NCBI RefSeq assembly: GCF_007641255.1
Contig: NZ_CP036259.1
Coordinates: 4,776,501 to 4,840,500 of the forward strand
Reading direction: 5' to 3'
Source: Sporomusa termitida
Lineage (GTDB): Bacteria > Bacillota > Negativicutes > Sporomusales > Sporomusaceae
Length of the DNA stretch: 64,000 nt
The position numbers and the translations under genes are program-made. Position 1 is the stretch's first letter. The number at the start of each line of letters is the position of its first letter. Below are positions 8,630 through 18,780 of the stretch, in pieces. The notes below the pieces were generated by a model. It worked only from the letters and a program-made list of their open reading frames with translations. It did not search any database and was not told where the DNA came from.

Positions 8630-9257
8630 ATGAGCTAATGGGAATGGGAAGGATATAAAAGAAGACAGCCACAAAATGGCATATACTCCCAGCAAGAACA
8701 AATATATGCCAAACTGCATGATTATAGGGCAATCTGCGCCAGAGATAAACGCCAGCCCCGACTGTATACAAGAGTCCACCGGCCAGCAGCCAGCCGATTC
8801 CCATTGTTGGCAAAATGAGTATCAGCGGCTTTATGCAGATAACCATCAGCCACCCCATAATCAGGTAGCATATCGTGGACAAAATTTTAAATCTCCCGGC
8901 ATAGAATATTTTGTAAAAAATGCCGACTAAAGCCAGTCCCCAGATCACGCCGAACACCGTCCAGCCCAGCGCACCGTGCAGTACAACCAGCGTAAACGGC
9001 GTATATGTACCGGCAATTAACAAATAAATCGCAGCATGATCGGCAATTTTAAAAATATATTTAAGTTTTTCATCAGTGAAGCTGTGATAAAGTGTTGAAG
9101 CAAGATACAACAGAACTAATGAAACCCCATATATGCTGAAGCTGACCAGATGCCAAACAGTACCGTATAACTGAGCTGCCGCAATAAGTACCACAAGCCC
9201 GCCAACAGCCATTGCAGTACCGATACCATGTGTTACCGCATTCAATCTCTCTTCCAT
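8628..9257 (-). CDS. Hemolysin III / PAQR-family membrane protein
   Basis: Seven-helix integral membrane protein of the progestin/adipoQ receptor superfamily (bacterial YqfA/HlyIII type). The metal-site and family motifs are seen: EERLNAVTHGIG at the start, STLYHSF after helix 2, and HAVWHIFVLAGSICHFVAV near the end. These supply the His residues and the Ser that bind zinc in PAQR proteins. The chosen ATG at 9257 has AGGAG seven bases upstream; a 15-codon longer frame (from 9302) has no good ribosome site. 209 residues, normal. The role in bacteria is unsettled, with membrane fluidity or envelope stress proposed. Single gene. Confidence 0.85.
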   Translation of the reverse strand: MEERLNAVTHGIGTAMAVGGLVVLIAAAQLYGTVWHLVSFSIYGVSLVLLYLASTLYHSFTDEKLKYIFKIADHAAIYLLIAGTYTPFTLVVLHGALGWTVFGVIWGLALVGIFYKIFYAGRFKILSTICYLIMGWLMVICIKPLILILPTMGIGWLLAGGLLYTVGAGVYLWRRLPYNHAVWHIFVLAGSICHFVAVFFYILPIPISS

Positions 9258-9421
9258 TTTCGCTCTCCTGTCTCGGATTTTTTGTAAAGCCCCTACCTTC
9301 ATTATAAAGCCCTGCCGGCATATTGGAAATACGTTAATTCTTCCATTCCAATAGCATTCGCCATTTACCAGGGTTTATGCCCTTTATAATTGAATACTTT
9401 CGAATTCTGCCGGGGCAAAAA

Positions 9422-9444
9422 AAAGCAGCCCGGCGGGCTGCTTT
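9422..9444 (-). terminator. Terminator after dnaB
   Basis: AAAGCAGCCC/GGGCTGCTTT with a three-base loop, followed on the minus strand by a T run. It lies 24 bases beyond the dnaB stop and ends the long gene block running from the MazG-like gene. Confidence 0.85.
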
Positions 9445-9467
9445 GCAGCTAGTTGCCGGGCCCCGGC

Positions 9468-10802
9468 TTATCCGGGCAGCTTAGATAAATCACTAAACTT
9501 CGTAAACTGCTTATGGAAAAAGAGTTGAATACTATCAACAGGACCGTTCCGGTGCTTAGCTACTATTATGTCGGTGATATTTTTGCGCTCAGTCTCAGGT
9601 TCATAATAATCTTCGCGATAGATGAAAGCAACAATATCAGCATCTTGCTCAAGTGAACCTGATTCCCGGAGATCACTCAGCATTGGTTTTTTTACCTGCC
9701 GGGATTCTACACCCCGGCTCAGCTGCGATAAAGCAATTACCGGCACTTTAAGTTCACGGGCCAGTGCTTTCAGGGAACGGGAGATCTCTGATATTTCCTG
9801 CTGGCGGTTTTCACTGCGGGAGCTGCCGACACTGCCCTGCATCAGTTGCAGGTAATCAATAATAATGAGCTTTAAATCATGTTCAATTTTAAGCCGCCGC
9901 GCCTTGGAACGCATCTCCATTACAGTAATACCGGCAGTATCATCAATAAAAATCGGGGCTGCAGCCAGGCGGTCGGCAGCCCGGACCAGCTTATCCCAAT
10001 CATTGTTTTCTAATTCACCAATCCGGAGACGCTGGGCATCGATCGGTGCTTCAGCACACAGCATGCGCTGCACCAGTTGCTCCTTGGACATTTCCAGACT
10101 GAAAAAAGCAACTGATTGTTTTTCCTTAATGGCAATGTTTTGCGCAATATTGAGAACAAATGCGGTCTTACCCATACTGGGGCGGGCGGCAATCAGGATC
10201 AAGTCTGATGGCTGCAGGCCTGAGGTCAGTTTATCCAGGTCTTTAAAACCGGTAGACAAGCCGGTAATACCGCCTTTAGAGGAATACAGTTCAGATACTT
10301 TGTCAAAAACATCAAAAATAATGTTTTTAATGGAAGCAAACTCCTGCCCGGCTTTGCGGCTGGATACCTCCAAAATCATTTTTTCAGCCTTGTCCATAAT
10401 GACGGCGACTTCTTCATTGGCCTCATACCCCATCCCGGCTACATGGGTAGCAGTATTGATCAGATTGCGTAACAGCGCTTTCTCCTCAACAATCCGGGCA
10501 TGATACATTACATTGGCAGCAGTTGGAACACTGTTGGCCAAAGCCGAGACATAGGCTATGCCACCGGCAGGCTCCAGCTTTTCGTCCCGCCGCAATACCT
10601 CTACCACGGTTACTAGATCAACCGCATCGTTTTTATTAAAAAGCTCCAGCATTGCTTTATAGATAAGTCGATGGGCTTCCCGATAAAAATCCTCCGGCCT
10701 TATGATTTCCGAAACCTTAGAAATAGCCTCGCGTTCAATCATCATGGCGCCAAGCACCGATTGCTCGGCTTCTACGTTTTGGGGCGGAACGCGGTCAATC
10801 AT
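9468..10802 (-). CDS. dnaB: Replicative DNA helicase
   Basis: Hexameric 5'-3' helicase that unwinds DNA ahead of the replisome. Residues about 1-105 form the DnaB N-terminal domain (PPQNVEAEQSVLGAMM), followed by a linker and the RecA-like motor: Walker A ARPSMGKTAF near 205, the SLEMSKEQL segment, Walker B IIIDYLQLM, and ALSQLSRGVE. Start ATG at 10802 (MIDRVPPQ) follows GGAG; a 23-codon longer frame has no family match and was discarded. 444 residues, normal. The order rplI, (lonC), dnaB follows the conserved gdpP-rplI-dnaB cluster of Firmicutes. Confidence 0.97.
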   Translation of the reverse strand: MIDRVPPQNVEAEQSVLGAMMIEREAISKVSEIIRPEDFYREAHRLIYKAMLELFNKNDAVDLVTVVEVLRRDEKLEPAGGIAYVSALANSVPTAANVMYHARIVEEKALLRNLINTATHVAGMGYEANEEVAVIMDKAEKMILEVSSRKAGQEFASIKNIIFDVFDKVSELYSSKGGITGLSTGFKDLDKLTSGLQPSDLILIAARPSMGKTAFVLNIAQNIAIKEKQSVAFFSLEMSKEQLVQRMLCAEAPIDAQRLRIGELENNDWDKLVRAADRLAAAPIFIDDTAGITVMEMRSKARRLKIEHDLKLIIIDYLQLMQGSVGSSRSENRQQEISEISRSLKALARELKVPVIALSQLSRGVESRQVKKPMLSDLRESGSLEQDADIVAFIYREDYYEPETERKNITDIIVAKHRNGPVDSIQLFFHKQFTKFSDLSKLPG

Positions 10803-10884
10803 GTATTCTTCTCCCTCACTTAAATGCCGCGCCGGCCCAGGCGAAGTCGTCCTGAAAGCAAAGCGCGGCAAACTCTCTTACTGT

Positions 10885-12828
10885 TTACGCGCTGGCTGCC
10901 TGAGTTTCGTCAAAAAGTATAGCCAACGCCTCTTCTACGGTAGTAACTGGACGGATATCCAGCCCCAAGTGGCCTTCCGGAATATCTGTTTTATTTTCGT
11001 GGGGAATAATCATCGTAACAATTCCCGCCTGTTTGGCTCCATAGGCTTTTTCAAAAACACCGCCCACGGCCTTAACCCGGCCCTGGATGGAAATTTCACC
11101 GGTAATAGCAACATCCTGACGGATTGGCTTGCCGGTAATTGATGAAATAATGGCCGATAATATAGCGGTACCGGCTGACGGGCCATCAATGCGGCCACCA
11201 CCGATAATGTTAACATGCAAATCATAACTGGCCAATTCGTGGCCTGTTAGCTTTCTGACAACAGCGGCAGCATTAAATACAGAGTCTTTGGCCATACTGC
11301 CGGCGGTATCGTTGAACCGGATGCTGCCTTTGCCTTTTTCGGCCGGGAAGGCGACAGCCTCAATCTCAAGTACTGAACCAAGGTATCCGCTTACGCCAAG
11401 GCCGAATACCCTGCCGACTTCATGGGTAACCGATGCCTTACGATTAACATAAGGGGACAGACGGCTGACTTGCGCCACCCGGTATACATCCTCACTGCTG
11501 ATGCTAACAGGCTCTTGATCATTGCCAGTCCGCAGCAGAGCCATGCTATAAGCATCAGACAGGATATTCACAGCCTTGCGGCCTTCAATAGTATAATCAC
11601 TGATAAGATGCGGCACTTCCGGCTCAATGGCAACTTGCAGTTTGAGAGCCGCATTATAGACGATTTCCTCAATATGCTTAGGGGTCAGTGGTTCGAAATA
11701 TATCTCAGCACAACGCGAGCGTATCGCCGGGGTAATATCACCAGCCTCACGGGTAGTTGCACCAATTAAGACAAAGTCGGCTGGTGCGCCCTCTTCAAAC
11801 AGTTTTTTAATATATTTGGGCACACTGGCATCGGAAGGATCATAATAGGCAGAGTCAAAAAAGACCCGCTTATCTTCAAGGACCTTTAGCAGTTTATTCT
11901 GCAGCATGGGGTCCATCTCACCGATTTCATCAATAAACAATATGCCGCCGGTAGCATCTGTTGCCAAACCGGGCTTGGGTTCAGGTACACCACTTTCTGC
12001 CAGATCACGGCGAGCGCCCTGGTAAATAGGATCATGTACCGATCCTAACAGCGGATTAGTAACATCACGCGGGTCCCAGCGGAGGGTTGTGCCATCGACC
12101 TCGACAAACGGGGCATCCTGGGCAAACGGGGTATTTCTCAGTTTCTTGGCTTCTTCCAGCACGAGGCGGGCAGCCGTCGTTTTACCAACCCCTGGCGGTC
12201 CATACAAAATGAGATGCTGAGGATATGGTGAGGCCAATTTGGCTCGGAGGGCTTCAACCGCCCGCTCCTGACCGACAATCTCGTCGAGAGTAGCCGGCCG
12301 CAGCAGAGCCATAGCGGATCGGGTTAATTTGCGGTTCTCCAGTTTTTCCAGCAAAGCGAACTTTTTAAGCGTCTGCGGGTTTTCGGCGTTTGCATCGCTT
12401 TCTTCTTTTATAACCTGCAGGCGGATTTCCTGCACATATTCCTGATGACGTTCTTCCATCTTTTCAGCAATTTTCTTTTCGATGCGTTCTTCTAAAGTGC
12501 GCCGGGCGCACAGGTCAGCCAATTCTTCCTCTATCTCCCCTAAAATTCCCGGAATATCCTGGCTTGGTGGCAACGTATCAATTGTCGGATCTTCAAACAC
12601 CAGCTTCTGCAATGCCAGAACCCGCTCAGGCAACTCCGTGGAGCGCATAAGTTCCAGAGCTCCCAGTTTGCCCGCTTTGAGTACAACTTTTTCTGCGCCC
12701 ATAACACCGGTGTACAAGCCGTACAAGGCAGCTACTTGGCGCTTAAGTTGATCTTCCTGATTGCCGAGACCGCTAGCAGCACGTTCCCGGCTGCTACTGC
12801 GTACCAGTTTGTTAAAAAAATCTTTCAT
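10885..12828 (-). CDS. lonC: Lon-family ATP-dependent protease, LonC type
   Basis: Cytoplasmic AAA+ protease. Residues about 1-170 are a helical, charged region unlike the LonA substrate-binding domain. The AAA+ module follows, with Walker A GPPGVGKT (about 210-217), Walker B ILFIDEIGEMD (about 296-306) and a long insertion between them. The C-terminal Lon peptidase has catalytic Ser in GPSAGTA (about 551) and Lys in GRVKAVGG (about 586). The absent N-domain and the insertion in the AAA+ module fit LonC (LonB-like, soluble). 647 residues, full length. It is inserted between rplI and dnaB, a conserved pair in Bacillus, and the ribosome site is weak. Target proteins unknown. Confidence 0.9.
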   Translation of the reverse strand: MKDFFNKLVRSSSRERAASGLGNQEDQLKRQVAALYGLYTGVMGAEKVVLKAGKLGALELMRSTELPERVLALQKLVFEDPTIDTLPPSQDIPGILGEIEEELADLCARRTLEERIEKKIAEKMEERHQEYVQEIRLQVIKEESDANAENPQTLKKFALLEKLENRKLTRSAMALLRPATLDEIVGQERAVEALRAKLASPYPQHLILYGPPGVGKTTAARLVLEEAKKLRNTPFAQDAPFVEVDGTTLRWDPRDVTNPLLGSVHDPIYQGARRDLAESGVPEPKPGLATDATGGILFIDEIGEMDPMLQNKLLKVLEDKRVFFDSAYYDPSDASVPKYIKKLFEEGAPADFVLIGATTREAGDITPAIRSRCAEIYFEPLTPKHIEEIVYNAALKLQVAIEPEVPHLISDYTIEGRKAVNILSDAYSMALLRTGNDQEPVSISSEDVYRVAQVSRLSPYVNRKASVTHEVGRVFGLGVSGYLGSVLEIEAVAFPAEKGKGSIRFNDTAGSMAKDSVFNAAAVVRKLTGHELASYDLHVNIIGGGRIDGPSAGTAILSAIISSITGKPIRQDVAITGEISIQGRVKAVGGVFEKAYGAKQAGIVTMIIPHENKTDIPEGHLGLDIRPVTTVEEALAILFDETQAASA

Positions 12829-12901
12829 TGTATTAAATACCTTTCTATTTTACGGTTTGAAAGCCGGGACCGGTAGAGTGTCGGGAAGGTTCATCCGGTC
12901 T

Positions 12902-13348
12902 TTACTCCGGCTTTACTATTACTTGAATCTGGGTACCAACTTCCTGATGCAGCTTAATCGGTACAGTAAATGTCCCCAGTGACTTGAGTGCATCTTTAAG
13001 CTCAATTTTACGCTTATCAATCTCAAGTTTATGCTGGGTGGCCAAGGCATCGGCAATGTCCTTGGCCGTCACTGAACCAAAAAGCCGGCCGCCCTCGCCC
13101 ATTCTTACCGGAATGGCAACAGTTATTTTAGCCATTTGCGCAGCCAGCAGTTTGGCTTCATCCAGGATCCGCTCTTTTTTGCGTTCCTGTGATGCCTTTT
13201 GCTGCGTGGCTGTGATAACGTTATTTACAGTGGCCGGAATGGCCAGTTTTTGCGGCAATAAATAATTACGGGCATAACCCTCGGCTACTTCCAAGATTTC
13301 ACCTTTTTTACCGAGTTTTTTCACTTCTTGCTGTAGAATTACTTTCAT
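12902..13348 (-). CDS. rplI: 50S ribosomal protein L9
   Basis: Two-domain ribosomal protein binding 23S rRNA. The N-terminal signature [17 protein letters not shown] is present with [13 protein letters not shown], followed by the long connecting helix and the C-terminal domain. 148 residues, normal. The ATG at 13348 has AAGGAG ten bases upstream; a GTG three codons earlier lies too close to that box. Its first 41 bases overlap the end of gdpP, so translation is probably coupled. Confidence 0.97.
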   Translation of the reverse strand: MKVILQQEVKKLGKKGEILEVAEGYARNYLLPQKLAIPATVNNVITATQQKASQERKKERILDEAKLLAAQMAKITVAIPVRMGEGGRLFGSVTAKDIADALATQHKLEIDKRKIELKDALKSLGTFTVPIKLHQEVGTQIQVIVKPE

Positions 13349-15311
13349 GTGTTCCACTCTCCTTTATGTAATTATCTACTATATCAATAAGTTTAGCTTT
13401 AACCTCATCCGTTGTGGCATTTTTGACTTTGGCGCCAGCGACTGACTGATGGCCGCCGCCCCCCAGCTGTTCCAGGATTACCTGCACATTAATATCGCCA
13501 TGCGACCGCGCACTGATCCCAATACCTTCCTCAGTTTTAAATAACACAAAGCTTACACGCACACCTTCAATATTAAGCAGCATATCGGCGGTTTGCGCCG
13601 CTGCCACCTGCGCGTTTTTAACATCGGCCGGACAAATGGCGATAACGACGCCTTCGTGCGGCATATCCGTATTTTCAATAATAGCGGCCCGGTTTTTCAT
13701 TGTTTCAAAATCAACCCGGAACAGATGCCGGACCAAAGCCGGGTCCGCACCGGCCCGACGGAGATAAGAAGCCGCCTCAAAGGTTCGCACGCCTGTCTGA
13801 ACAGCAAAGTTTTTCGTGTCAACGACGATACCGGCATACAGTGCCGACGCTTCTAACCGGTTCAGCTCCAGTTTATCATCAAAGTAACCTAGAAGCTCGG
13901 TAACCAGTTCACTAGCAGACGAAGCTGACGGCTCCAGATATACCAGCAGGGTGTTGCCAATAATAGTCTCAGCCCGCCGGTGGTGGTCAATAATAACTGT
14001 CCGCTCGGCTCTTGCTAAAACGTCGGGAGCTGCAGCCAGTTCCGGACGATGTGTATCTACAACAAAAACCATAGTTTTGGCATTAACGAGTAAGGCCGCC
14101 TGCATTGGTGATATAAACAAGTCACGATATTCTTCATAGTCCAGTAATAGTTCTGACAATTTATCAACAGCCACGCCGGGCTGACTTACAACGATATGAA
14201 CCTGTTTCTTCATGTGACGGACCATTTTGGCAACCCCCAGGGCTGCGCCCAGACTGTCAAAGTCTTCCCCGGTATGCCCCATCACCACAATACTGTCCGA
14301 TTGATCAATGAGTTCCCGGATAGCCTGAGCCACAATACGGGCTTTAACCCGGGTATTTTTCTCAACCGCTTTAGCTTTGCCCCCAAAAAACTGAACCTTA
14401 CCGCTGATATTGACAGCAGCCTGGTCACCGCCGCGGCTAAGAGCCAGGTCCAGACCAGCCTGAGCTCGCTGCCCAAGCTCGGCTACCGAGTTTTCCCCGG
14501 TAGCTGCCCCAAGGCTTAACGTCACCGGAATCTTATTACCGGCCTGAATCCCACGAATCCGGTCTAAAATATCAAATTTATCCCCGGTCATCAACCGGTC
14601 AAGGGCACAGCGGTTTAATACTGCGATATAGGTATCTTCACTGTATTTTTTGAGATATCCGTCAAGTTCGGTAATCCATTCAGCCAGCAGCCGGTTTACT
14701 TCACCTAAAATCGTTGTCCGCTGGCTTTCACTTAAACCGGTCAATGCATCATCATAATTGTCAATTTGGATATAGGCCAGTACCGTCTGAATCTGGCAGC
14801 TTGCCACCCTGTCGGACTCGTGTCCGGTAACATCGGCAATATAAAGCACGGTACGGGCCTGGTCAACGGCGCGGTAGATGACATCAAAGTGATGGTTATC
14901 GGCCTCAAATCTAATCTGCCCGTCTTTATCAGCCAATTTTTCAATTGGCAGCGACGGCCAGATTCTAGCCAGCGACTGACCCGGCTCGCTTGATTCTGCG
15001 ACCCATTCGGCCAACAAATGATTGCGCCATTCAATAATCCCCTGCTGATCAATGATCACGATAGCCAGAGGCAGATTCTGAAATGCCTGGGCCGCTGCCG
15101 AATCAACGCAGCGCCCAATTGTCTCCAGATAGTCGTTAACCGCTTTCTGACGGGCAAAGTAGCGTTCCCGCCCATATAAATAGAGGGCGTATAGTAAGAC
15201 TGCCCCCAACACGGCGGCATAAGGGTTATAATAACCGATAATCAGCAAAAAAGTTGCCGTAACAGCCAGATAAAGCCGGGTGTCAAACCAGAATGATGGA
15301 CCCTGGGGCAT
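13308..15311 (-). CDS. gdpP: Cyclic-di-AMP phosphodiesterase GdpP (YybT)
   Basis: Membrane enzyme degrading c-di-AMP to pApA. Two N-terminal transmembrane helices (residues about 10-50), a PAS domain (about 75-165), a degenerate GGDEF domain (about 170-300; the GGDEF motif itself is lost), a DHH domain ([12 protein letters not shown] near 345 and VIDTHRP, then DHHRR) and a DHHA1 domain ending [12 protein letters not shown]. 667 residues, normal. AGGAGGG lies seven bases before the ATG. It follows DUF2232 by 14 bases and overlaps rplI. The last residues encoded over the rplI ribosome site are not conserved in character. Confidence 0.95.
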   Translation of the reverse strand: MPQGPSFWFDTRLYLAVTATFLLIIGYYNPYAAVLGAVLLYALYLYGRERYFARQKAVNDYLETIGRCVDSAAAQAFQNLPLAIVIIDQQGIIEWRNHLLAEWVAESSEPGQSLARIWPSLPIEKLADKDGQIRFEADNHHFDVIYRAVDQARTVLYIADVTGHESDRVASCQIQTVLAYIQIDNYDDALTGLSESQRTTILGEVNRLLAEWITELDGYLKKYSEDTYIAVLNRCALDRLMTGDKFDILDRIRGIQAGNKIPVTLSLGAATGENSVAELGQRAQAGLDLALSRGGDQAAVNISGKVQFFGGKAKAVEKNTRVKARIVAQAIRELIDQSDSIVVMGHTGEDFDSLGAALGVAKMVRHMKKQVHIVVSQPGVAVDKLSELLLDYEEYRDLFISPMQAALLVNAKTMVFVVDTHRPELAAAPDVLARAERTVIIDHHRRAETIIGNTLLVYLEPSASSASELVTELLGYFDDKLELNRLEASALYAGIVVDTKNFAVQTGVRTFEAASYLRRAGADPALVRHLFRVDFETMKNRAAIIENTDMPHEGVVIAICPADVKNAQVAAAQTADMLLNIEGVRVSFVLFKTEEGIGISARSHGDINVQVILEQLGGGGHQSVAGAKVKNATTDEVKAKLIDIVDNYIKESGTHESNSTARSEKTR

Positions 15312-15325
15312 TTTAATCCCTCCTG

Positions 15326-16285
15326 TTACTCCAAACGCGGAGCACGCAGTTGACGATAGTCGAAAATCAGATCAAACGCGCCGCCGACAATAATGGCCTG
15401 CATGAAAATCCCGTTAGAGAAGATCAAGAATAGTATAATACCTCGTACAAGTCTTGACAAATTGTATTTATCGGCAAGGAAGTAAAAGACAGCCAATCCC
15501 TGAACAGCCAGCAGCATGGTAGCAATTACCTGCAGATTCATACCGGCCTTATATAAAAGTTCAAACTCCCGCGACTGGCCCCAGTAGAGAGCCAGTAACG
15601 AAACCACCAAAGCATATATGGTAATTCGGGGCACTGTCCAGTGGCGAAACGGCGGAAATGGCTCAACGCGATGACCAAGCCTGCCTAAAACAGCCTTAGC
15701 TACTTGGAAGTTAAGAAAGGTATCCACAACAGCCGCCAATACAAACCCGGCAGGTAAAATAATCTTCATAAGATCAATCATCGGCCGCATAGCAGCCTCC
15801 ATCTGAGCCAGATTTTCCGCATTCATCCCCATAGTGCGGTAAAATTCAATCGCTTGCTCCAGACCTTTAACCATTGCCTCTGTTTGCAGATTGAGCGGGT
15901 TGAAACCCATAACCGCAGCCGTAATCGCGATAACCGCAGCTTTGGACACCAGTGACGCCGCCGCCCCTAAAAGTAGCGTTTTCGCAGGTGAAAAACCCTG
16001 CCGAAGCGCAAAACCCAGGGCAATCCCAATTAGGCCAAACCCTACAACGACGGAAACAGCAGTTAGCGGATGCATGAGAAGTGCAATTATGATGCCTGCT
16101 GCGACAACAGCCAGGATACTCCATCTATATCCATGCCGTACCCCAAGAAGTACGATAGGAACAGGCCAAAGTAGGTTGACAAAAGTTCCGATAACAGGTA
16201 TATAGACGCTGATCAGAGCAAAAAGTATAGCAACAGCGGTAAGTATTCCGCCTTCTACGATCGGTCTGACTGGAGTTTTTTGCAT
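15326..16285 (-). CDS. DUF2232 (YybS-like) integral membrane protein
   Basis: Polytopic membrane protein with about eight hydrophobic segments, of the DUF2232/YybS family always found beside gdpP and rplI in Firmicutes. 319 residues, and the N-terminus (TPVRPIVEGGILTAVAILFA) is typical. It resembles ECF-type S components in general look, but no ligand is known. The start lies three bases after the MazG-like stop, behind GAGGTG, so it is co-transcribed with the MazG-like gene, gdpP, rplI, lonC and dnaB. Confidence 0.85.
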   Translation of the reverse strand: MQKTPVRPIVEGGILTAVAILFALISVYIPVIGTFVNLLWPVPIVLLGVRHGYRWSILAVVAAGIIIALLMHPLTAVSVVVGFGLIGIALGFALRQGFSPAKTLLLGAAASLVSKAAVIAITAAVMGFNPLNLQTEAMVKGLEQAIEFYRTMGMNAENLAQMEAAMRPMIDLMKIILPAGFVLAAVVDTFLNFQVAKAVLGRLGHRVEPFPPFRHWTVPRITIYALVVSLLALYWGQSREFELLYKAGMNLQVIATMLLAVQGLAVFYFLADKYNLSRLVRGIILFLIFSNGIFMQAIIVGGAFDLIFDYRQLRAPRLE

Positions 16286-16288
16286 ATT

Positions 16289-16597
16289 TCACCTCTTCTG
16301 GCGGAGATGGCGGCGGTATTCGCTCATATCTCCAAACCAACGTTCAACTTCAGGTTCCTGGTCTATATTGTGCCCAAGCTTAGCATTTACAGCCTCATCC
16401 ATTTCTGGATAATCAATCCCTAACCTGCGCCCTAAGACGTAGGCTGAAATAATAATCTGAGCCAGCGCTTCGCCGATAGCTTCCCGCTGATTGCGGGCCA
16501 TCGCCTGATATAGTTTACCCACTTCAGCCAAAAGATCAGCTTTTAATCCCTCAATTAGCCTAATCTTTCTCAAGATATCCGATTCTTGGGAGAACAC
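16289..16597 (-). CDS. MazG-like family protein
   Basis: 102-residue helical protein of the MazG-like family (all-alpha NTP pyrophosphatase superfamily). Visible are the helix with LKADLLAEVGKLYQAM, the acidic stretch EAIGEALAQIIISAYVLGRRLGI, and a charged tail. The EExxE metal site of true MazG is not clearly kept (only scattered Glu residues), so enzyme activity is uncertain. GTG start behind AAGGAGGGGG. First gene of the gdpP-rplI-dnaB transcript; homologs occupy this place in other Negativicutes as far as I recall. Confidence 0.75.
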   Translation of the reverse strand: MFSQESDILRKIRLIEGLKADLLAEVGKLYQAMARNQREAIGEALAQIIISAYVLGRRLGIDYPEMDEAVNAKLGHNIDQEPEVERWFGDMSEYRRHLRQKR

Positions 16598-16679
16598 TAA
16601 ACCCCCTCCTTAGTCCATCCTATTATATTCTAAGGAGGCACTATTATTTCCTTCTTGGCAGCTAAGGAAAATCATTGAA

Positions 16680-16702
16680 GGCCTTGGTATAAAACCGAGG
16701 CC
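16680..16702 (-). terminator. Hairpin after the orphan histidine kinase
   Basis: GGCCTTGGT/ACCGAGGCC stem (one G-U pair) around a five-base loop. It lacks a strong T run, so it is only a probable terminator or mRNA end stabiliser. Confidence 0.4.
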
Positions 16703-16751
16703 TGCTATAAGAGGATAAATGTTATAATTGCTAAATTACGTCTCGCAAAAT

Positions 16752-18251
16752 TTAAACCTGCTTTTTATTAAACTTTACATACACAGTAGTACCGGTTGAA
16801 CCGGTAGTAATGTCAATTTGCGCATTATGCCTGCTGGCAATTCCATAACATACGGCTAACCCCAGGCCGGTACCATTAGCCTTACTAGTTAAAAAGGGAG
16901 TCCCTAAACGATTGATAATATGGCTCGGAATCCCCTCGCCTTCATCTTGTACAACCAAAATGACTTGCTCTTTCTCTTCATACGTCCTAACCATAATTGT
17001 ACCTGTTCCCGACATAGCCTCCAGGCCATTCCGTACTAAATTCAGCAATAGCTGGCGAATCTCTTTTTCATCTACGTACAGGTTATGAACAGCCCCCAGT
17101 TCGAGCACTACATATTTGCCGGCAGCCAACGCATCGGATGACAGTAATGGTTCAATTGCCCGAATAATGTTATTTATGTTTGCTTCCCGGCAATCCTGCT
17201 GCCTGGGCTTAGCTACTGACAAAAACTCGGAAATAATCGAATTGGCGCGATCCAGCTCGCTAATCATCAATTCGAAATATTCTTGATATTGCTGACAGCC
17301 ATCTTTCTTCATCAGCATTTGCAGAAAACCCCGCACAGTTGTCATTGGATTACGGACTTCGTGGCTGATCCCGGCTGCCAACTGACCGACCAGATTTAAT
17401 CTGTCCAGGTGCTGCATCTCTTTCTCCATAATCTTAATCTCAGTTATATCATAAGCATTAGTTAATAGTAACTCTATAAACTTCATCGCCTGTTGGGAAA
17501 ACTCAATTTGAGCGTCATTGAAACCTGCCGGCGAATTGTCAAAGACTAAACAACCAATTGTACTGTCGCCGCGTACGAATAATGGCATAACCAGAGTAGC
17601 GACCCTGGCACAGATAGTGCCGCTTTCTGCGGCGTCAAAACTATCCTCACGCTCAAATACTACCGGCTGCCGCCTAATAATTGCCGCTGTTAATTGTGGT
17701 ATAATACTGTCAGTTAATGGAACACCAATAATATCCGGAGATTGATTATATACATATCTTATCTGCCAACGGTCTTGTTCTTGCCTGCAGCCCACAGCCG
17801 AGTGACAATCCATACCTGCTGCCAGGGAGGTAATAATTATTTGAATGAAATGATCCATATCGGTGATCCATTCTAACGAGTTTCTGATACTGCTGAAGGT
17901 CTCCGGCAACCTCCGCAAGTACCTCTCGGTAGTTATATCCTGACAAAAAACAAGTAGGCCACCGGAATAGGGCACGGCCCTGCTTTTCAGCCAACTATTA
18001 TACTCTGCAACAAATGATTCAGCTTCGACCACCTGCCCTGTTGCTACAGCCTCCTGATATTTGTCCAAAAAAGGATGACCCCGTCCCGCTGCCAGCACAA
18101 CATAAATATTCTGCCCAATGAGTTCCTGCCAGGTTTTTCGCAGTATTTTTTGAGCTTTAGCATTAGCATACGTAAATCGCCAATTAGTATCTAGAGCAAA
18201 GTATCCATCGCTGATGTTTTCCAGTAATACAGCTGAATTGCCATATTGCAT
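16752..18251 (-). CDS. Orphan soluble PAS-GAF sensor histidine kinase
   Basis: Cytoplasmic kinase with no transmembrane helix and no adjacent response regulator. Domains: PAS (residues about 8-110; LDTNWRFTYANAKAQ), a GAF-like region (about 130-280), HisKA with H-box GISHEVRNPMTT (about 300), and HATPase_c with N box LLLNLVRNGLEAM, G1 DEGEGIP and G2 GTGLGLAVC. ATG at 18251 follows GGGGGG by seven bases. Soluble orphan kinases ending with HisKA of the VRNPMTT type in spore formers often feed the Spo0A phosphorelay, so a sporulation role is a reasonable guess but not shown. It lies beyond the rpsR terminator, with a dispersed repeat copy between. Confidence 0.85.
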   Translation of the reverse strand: MQYGNSAVLLENISDGYFALDTNWRFTYANAKAQKILRKTWQELIGQNIYVVLAAGRGHPFLDKYQEAVATGQVVEAESFVAEYNSWLKSRAVPYSGGLLVFCQDITTERYLRRLPETFSSIRNSLEWITDMDHFIQIIITSLAAGMDCHSAVGCRQEQDRWQIRYVYNQSPDIIGVPLTDSIIPQLTAAIIRRQPVVFEREDSFDAAESGTICARVATLVMPLFVRGDSTIGCLVFDNSPAGFNDAQIEFSQQAMKFIELLLTNAYDITEIKIMEKEMQHLDRLNLVGQLAAGISHEVRNPMTTVRGFLQMLMKKDGCQQYQEYFELMISELDRANSIISEFLSVAKPRQQDCREANINNIIRAIEPLLSSDALAAGKYVVLELGAVHNLYVDEKEIRQLLLNLVRNGLEAMSGTGTIMVRTYEEKEQVILVVQDEGEGIPSHIINRLGTPFLTSKANGTGLGLAVCYGIASRHNAQIDITTGSTGTTVYVKFNKKQV

Positions 18252-18364
18252 AGATTTACCCCCCCGGTACTCAGCCGGCCAGACAGCCTTGTTACATTTG
18301 CCTAGCCTGCACCAACATTCGACATGGCTATATATTCCATGGCACTCAACATATTTCCTTTTTG

Positions 18365-18440
18365 TTAGAAAAACTTGGCTTGTGCCAAATCCCGTAGGGC
18401 GCCGGCAATAGATTTTTCTTATCCCTTAGATCCAGCATTG
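18365..18440 (-). repeat. Dispersed intergenic repeat, copy A (76 nt, internally deleted)
   Basis: On the minus strand it ends in a hairpin (TTTGGC-ACAA-GCCAAG) followed by TTTTTC. It matches copy B (25116-25215) nearly base for base except for a missing internal block of 23 bases. It lies upstream of the orphan kinase, in that gene's orientation. Confidence 0.8.
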
Positions 18441-18462
18441 AATTTTGTAACTTCTGATGGGT

Positions 18463-18506
18463 AAAAAAAGAGTAAGAAGCCAAATAGAAGAGGCTTCTTA
18501 CTCTTT
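18463..18506 (-). terminator. Terminator of rpsF-ssb-rpsR
   Basis: AAAGAGTAAGAAGCC/GGCTTCTTACTCTTT stem with an 11-base loop and A/T runs, 23 bases after rpsR. Confidence 0.9.
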
Positions 18507-18528
18507 AGGGTACAATATGCCCGCCTTT

Positions 18529-18765
18529 TTATTCTGCAGTAAACGGCAGAAGAGCGATATTACGAGCGCGTTTAACAGCTAACGTCATCTGACGTTGATG
18601 TTTGGCGCAATTACCAGAAATGCGGCGCGGCAGGATTTTGCCCCGCTCAGTGGTGTACCGGCGCAGTTTCGGAAGATCTTTATAATCGATAGAAGTTACT
18701 TTATCAACACAAAAGCTGCAAACCTTTTTCTTAGGTTTACGGCCTCTTTCACGTTTCATAGCCAT
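18529..18765 (-). CDS. rpsR: 30S ribosomal protein S18
   Basis: Small-subunit protein that pairs with S6 on 16S rRNA. 78 residues. It shows the Cys-containing N-terminus KKVCSFC, followed by [12 protein letters not shown] and the signature [22 protein letters not shown]. Third gene of the rpsF-ssb-rpsR operon, 15 bases after ssb. Confidence 0.98.
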   Translation of the reverse strand: MAMKRERGRKPKKKVCSFCVDKVTSIDYKDLPKLRRYTTERGKILPRRISGNCAKHQRQMTLAVKRARNIALLPFTAE

Positions 18766-18780
18766 TCATTTACCCCCCTT

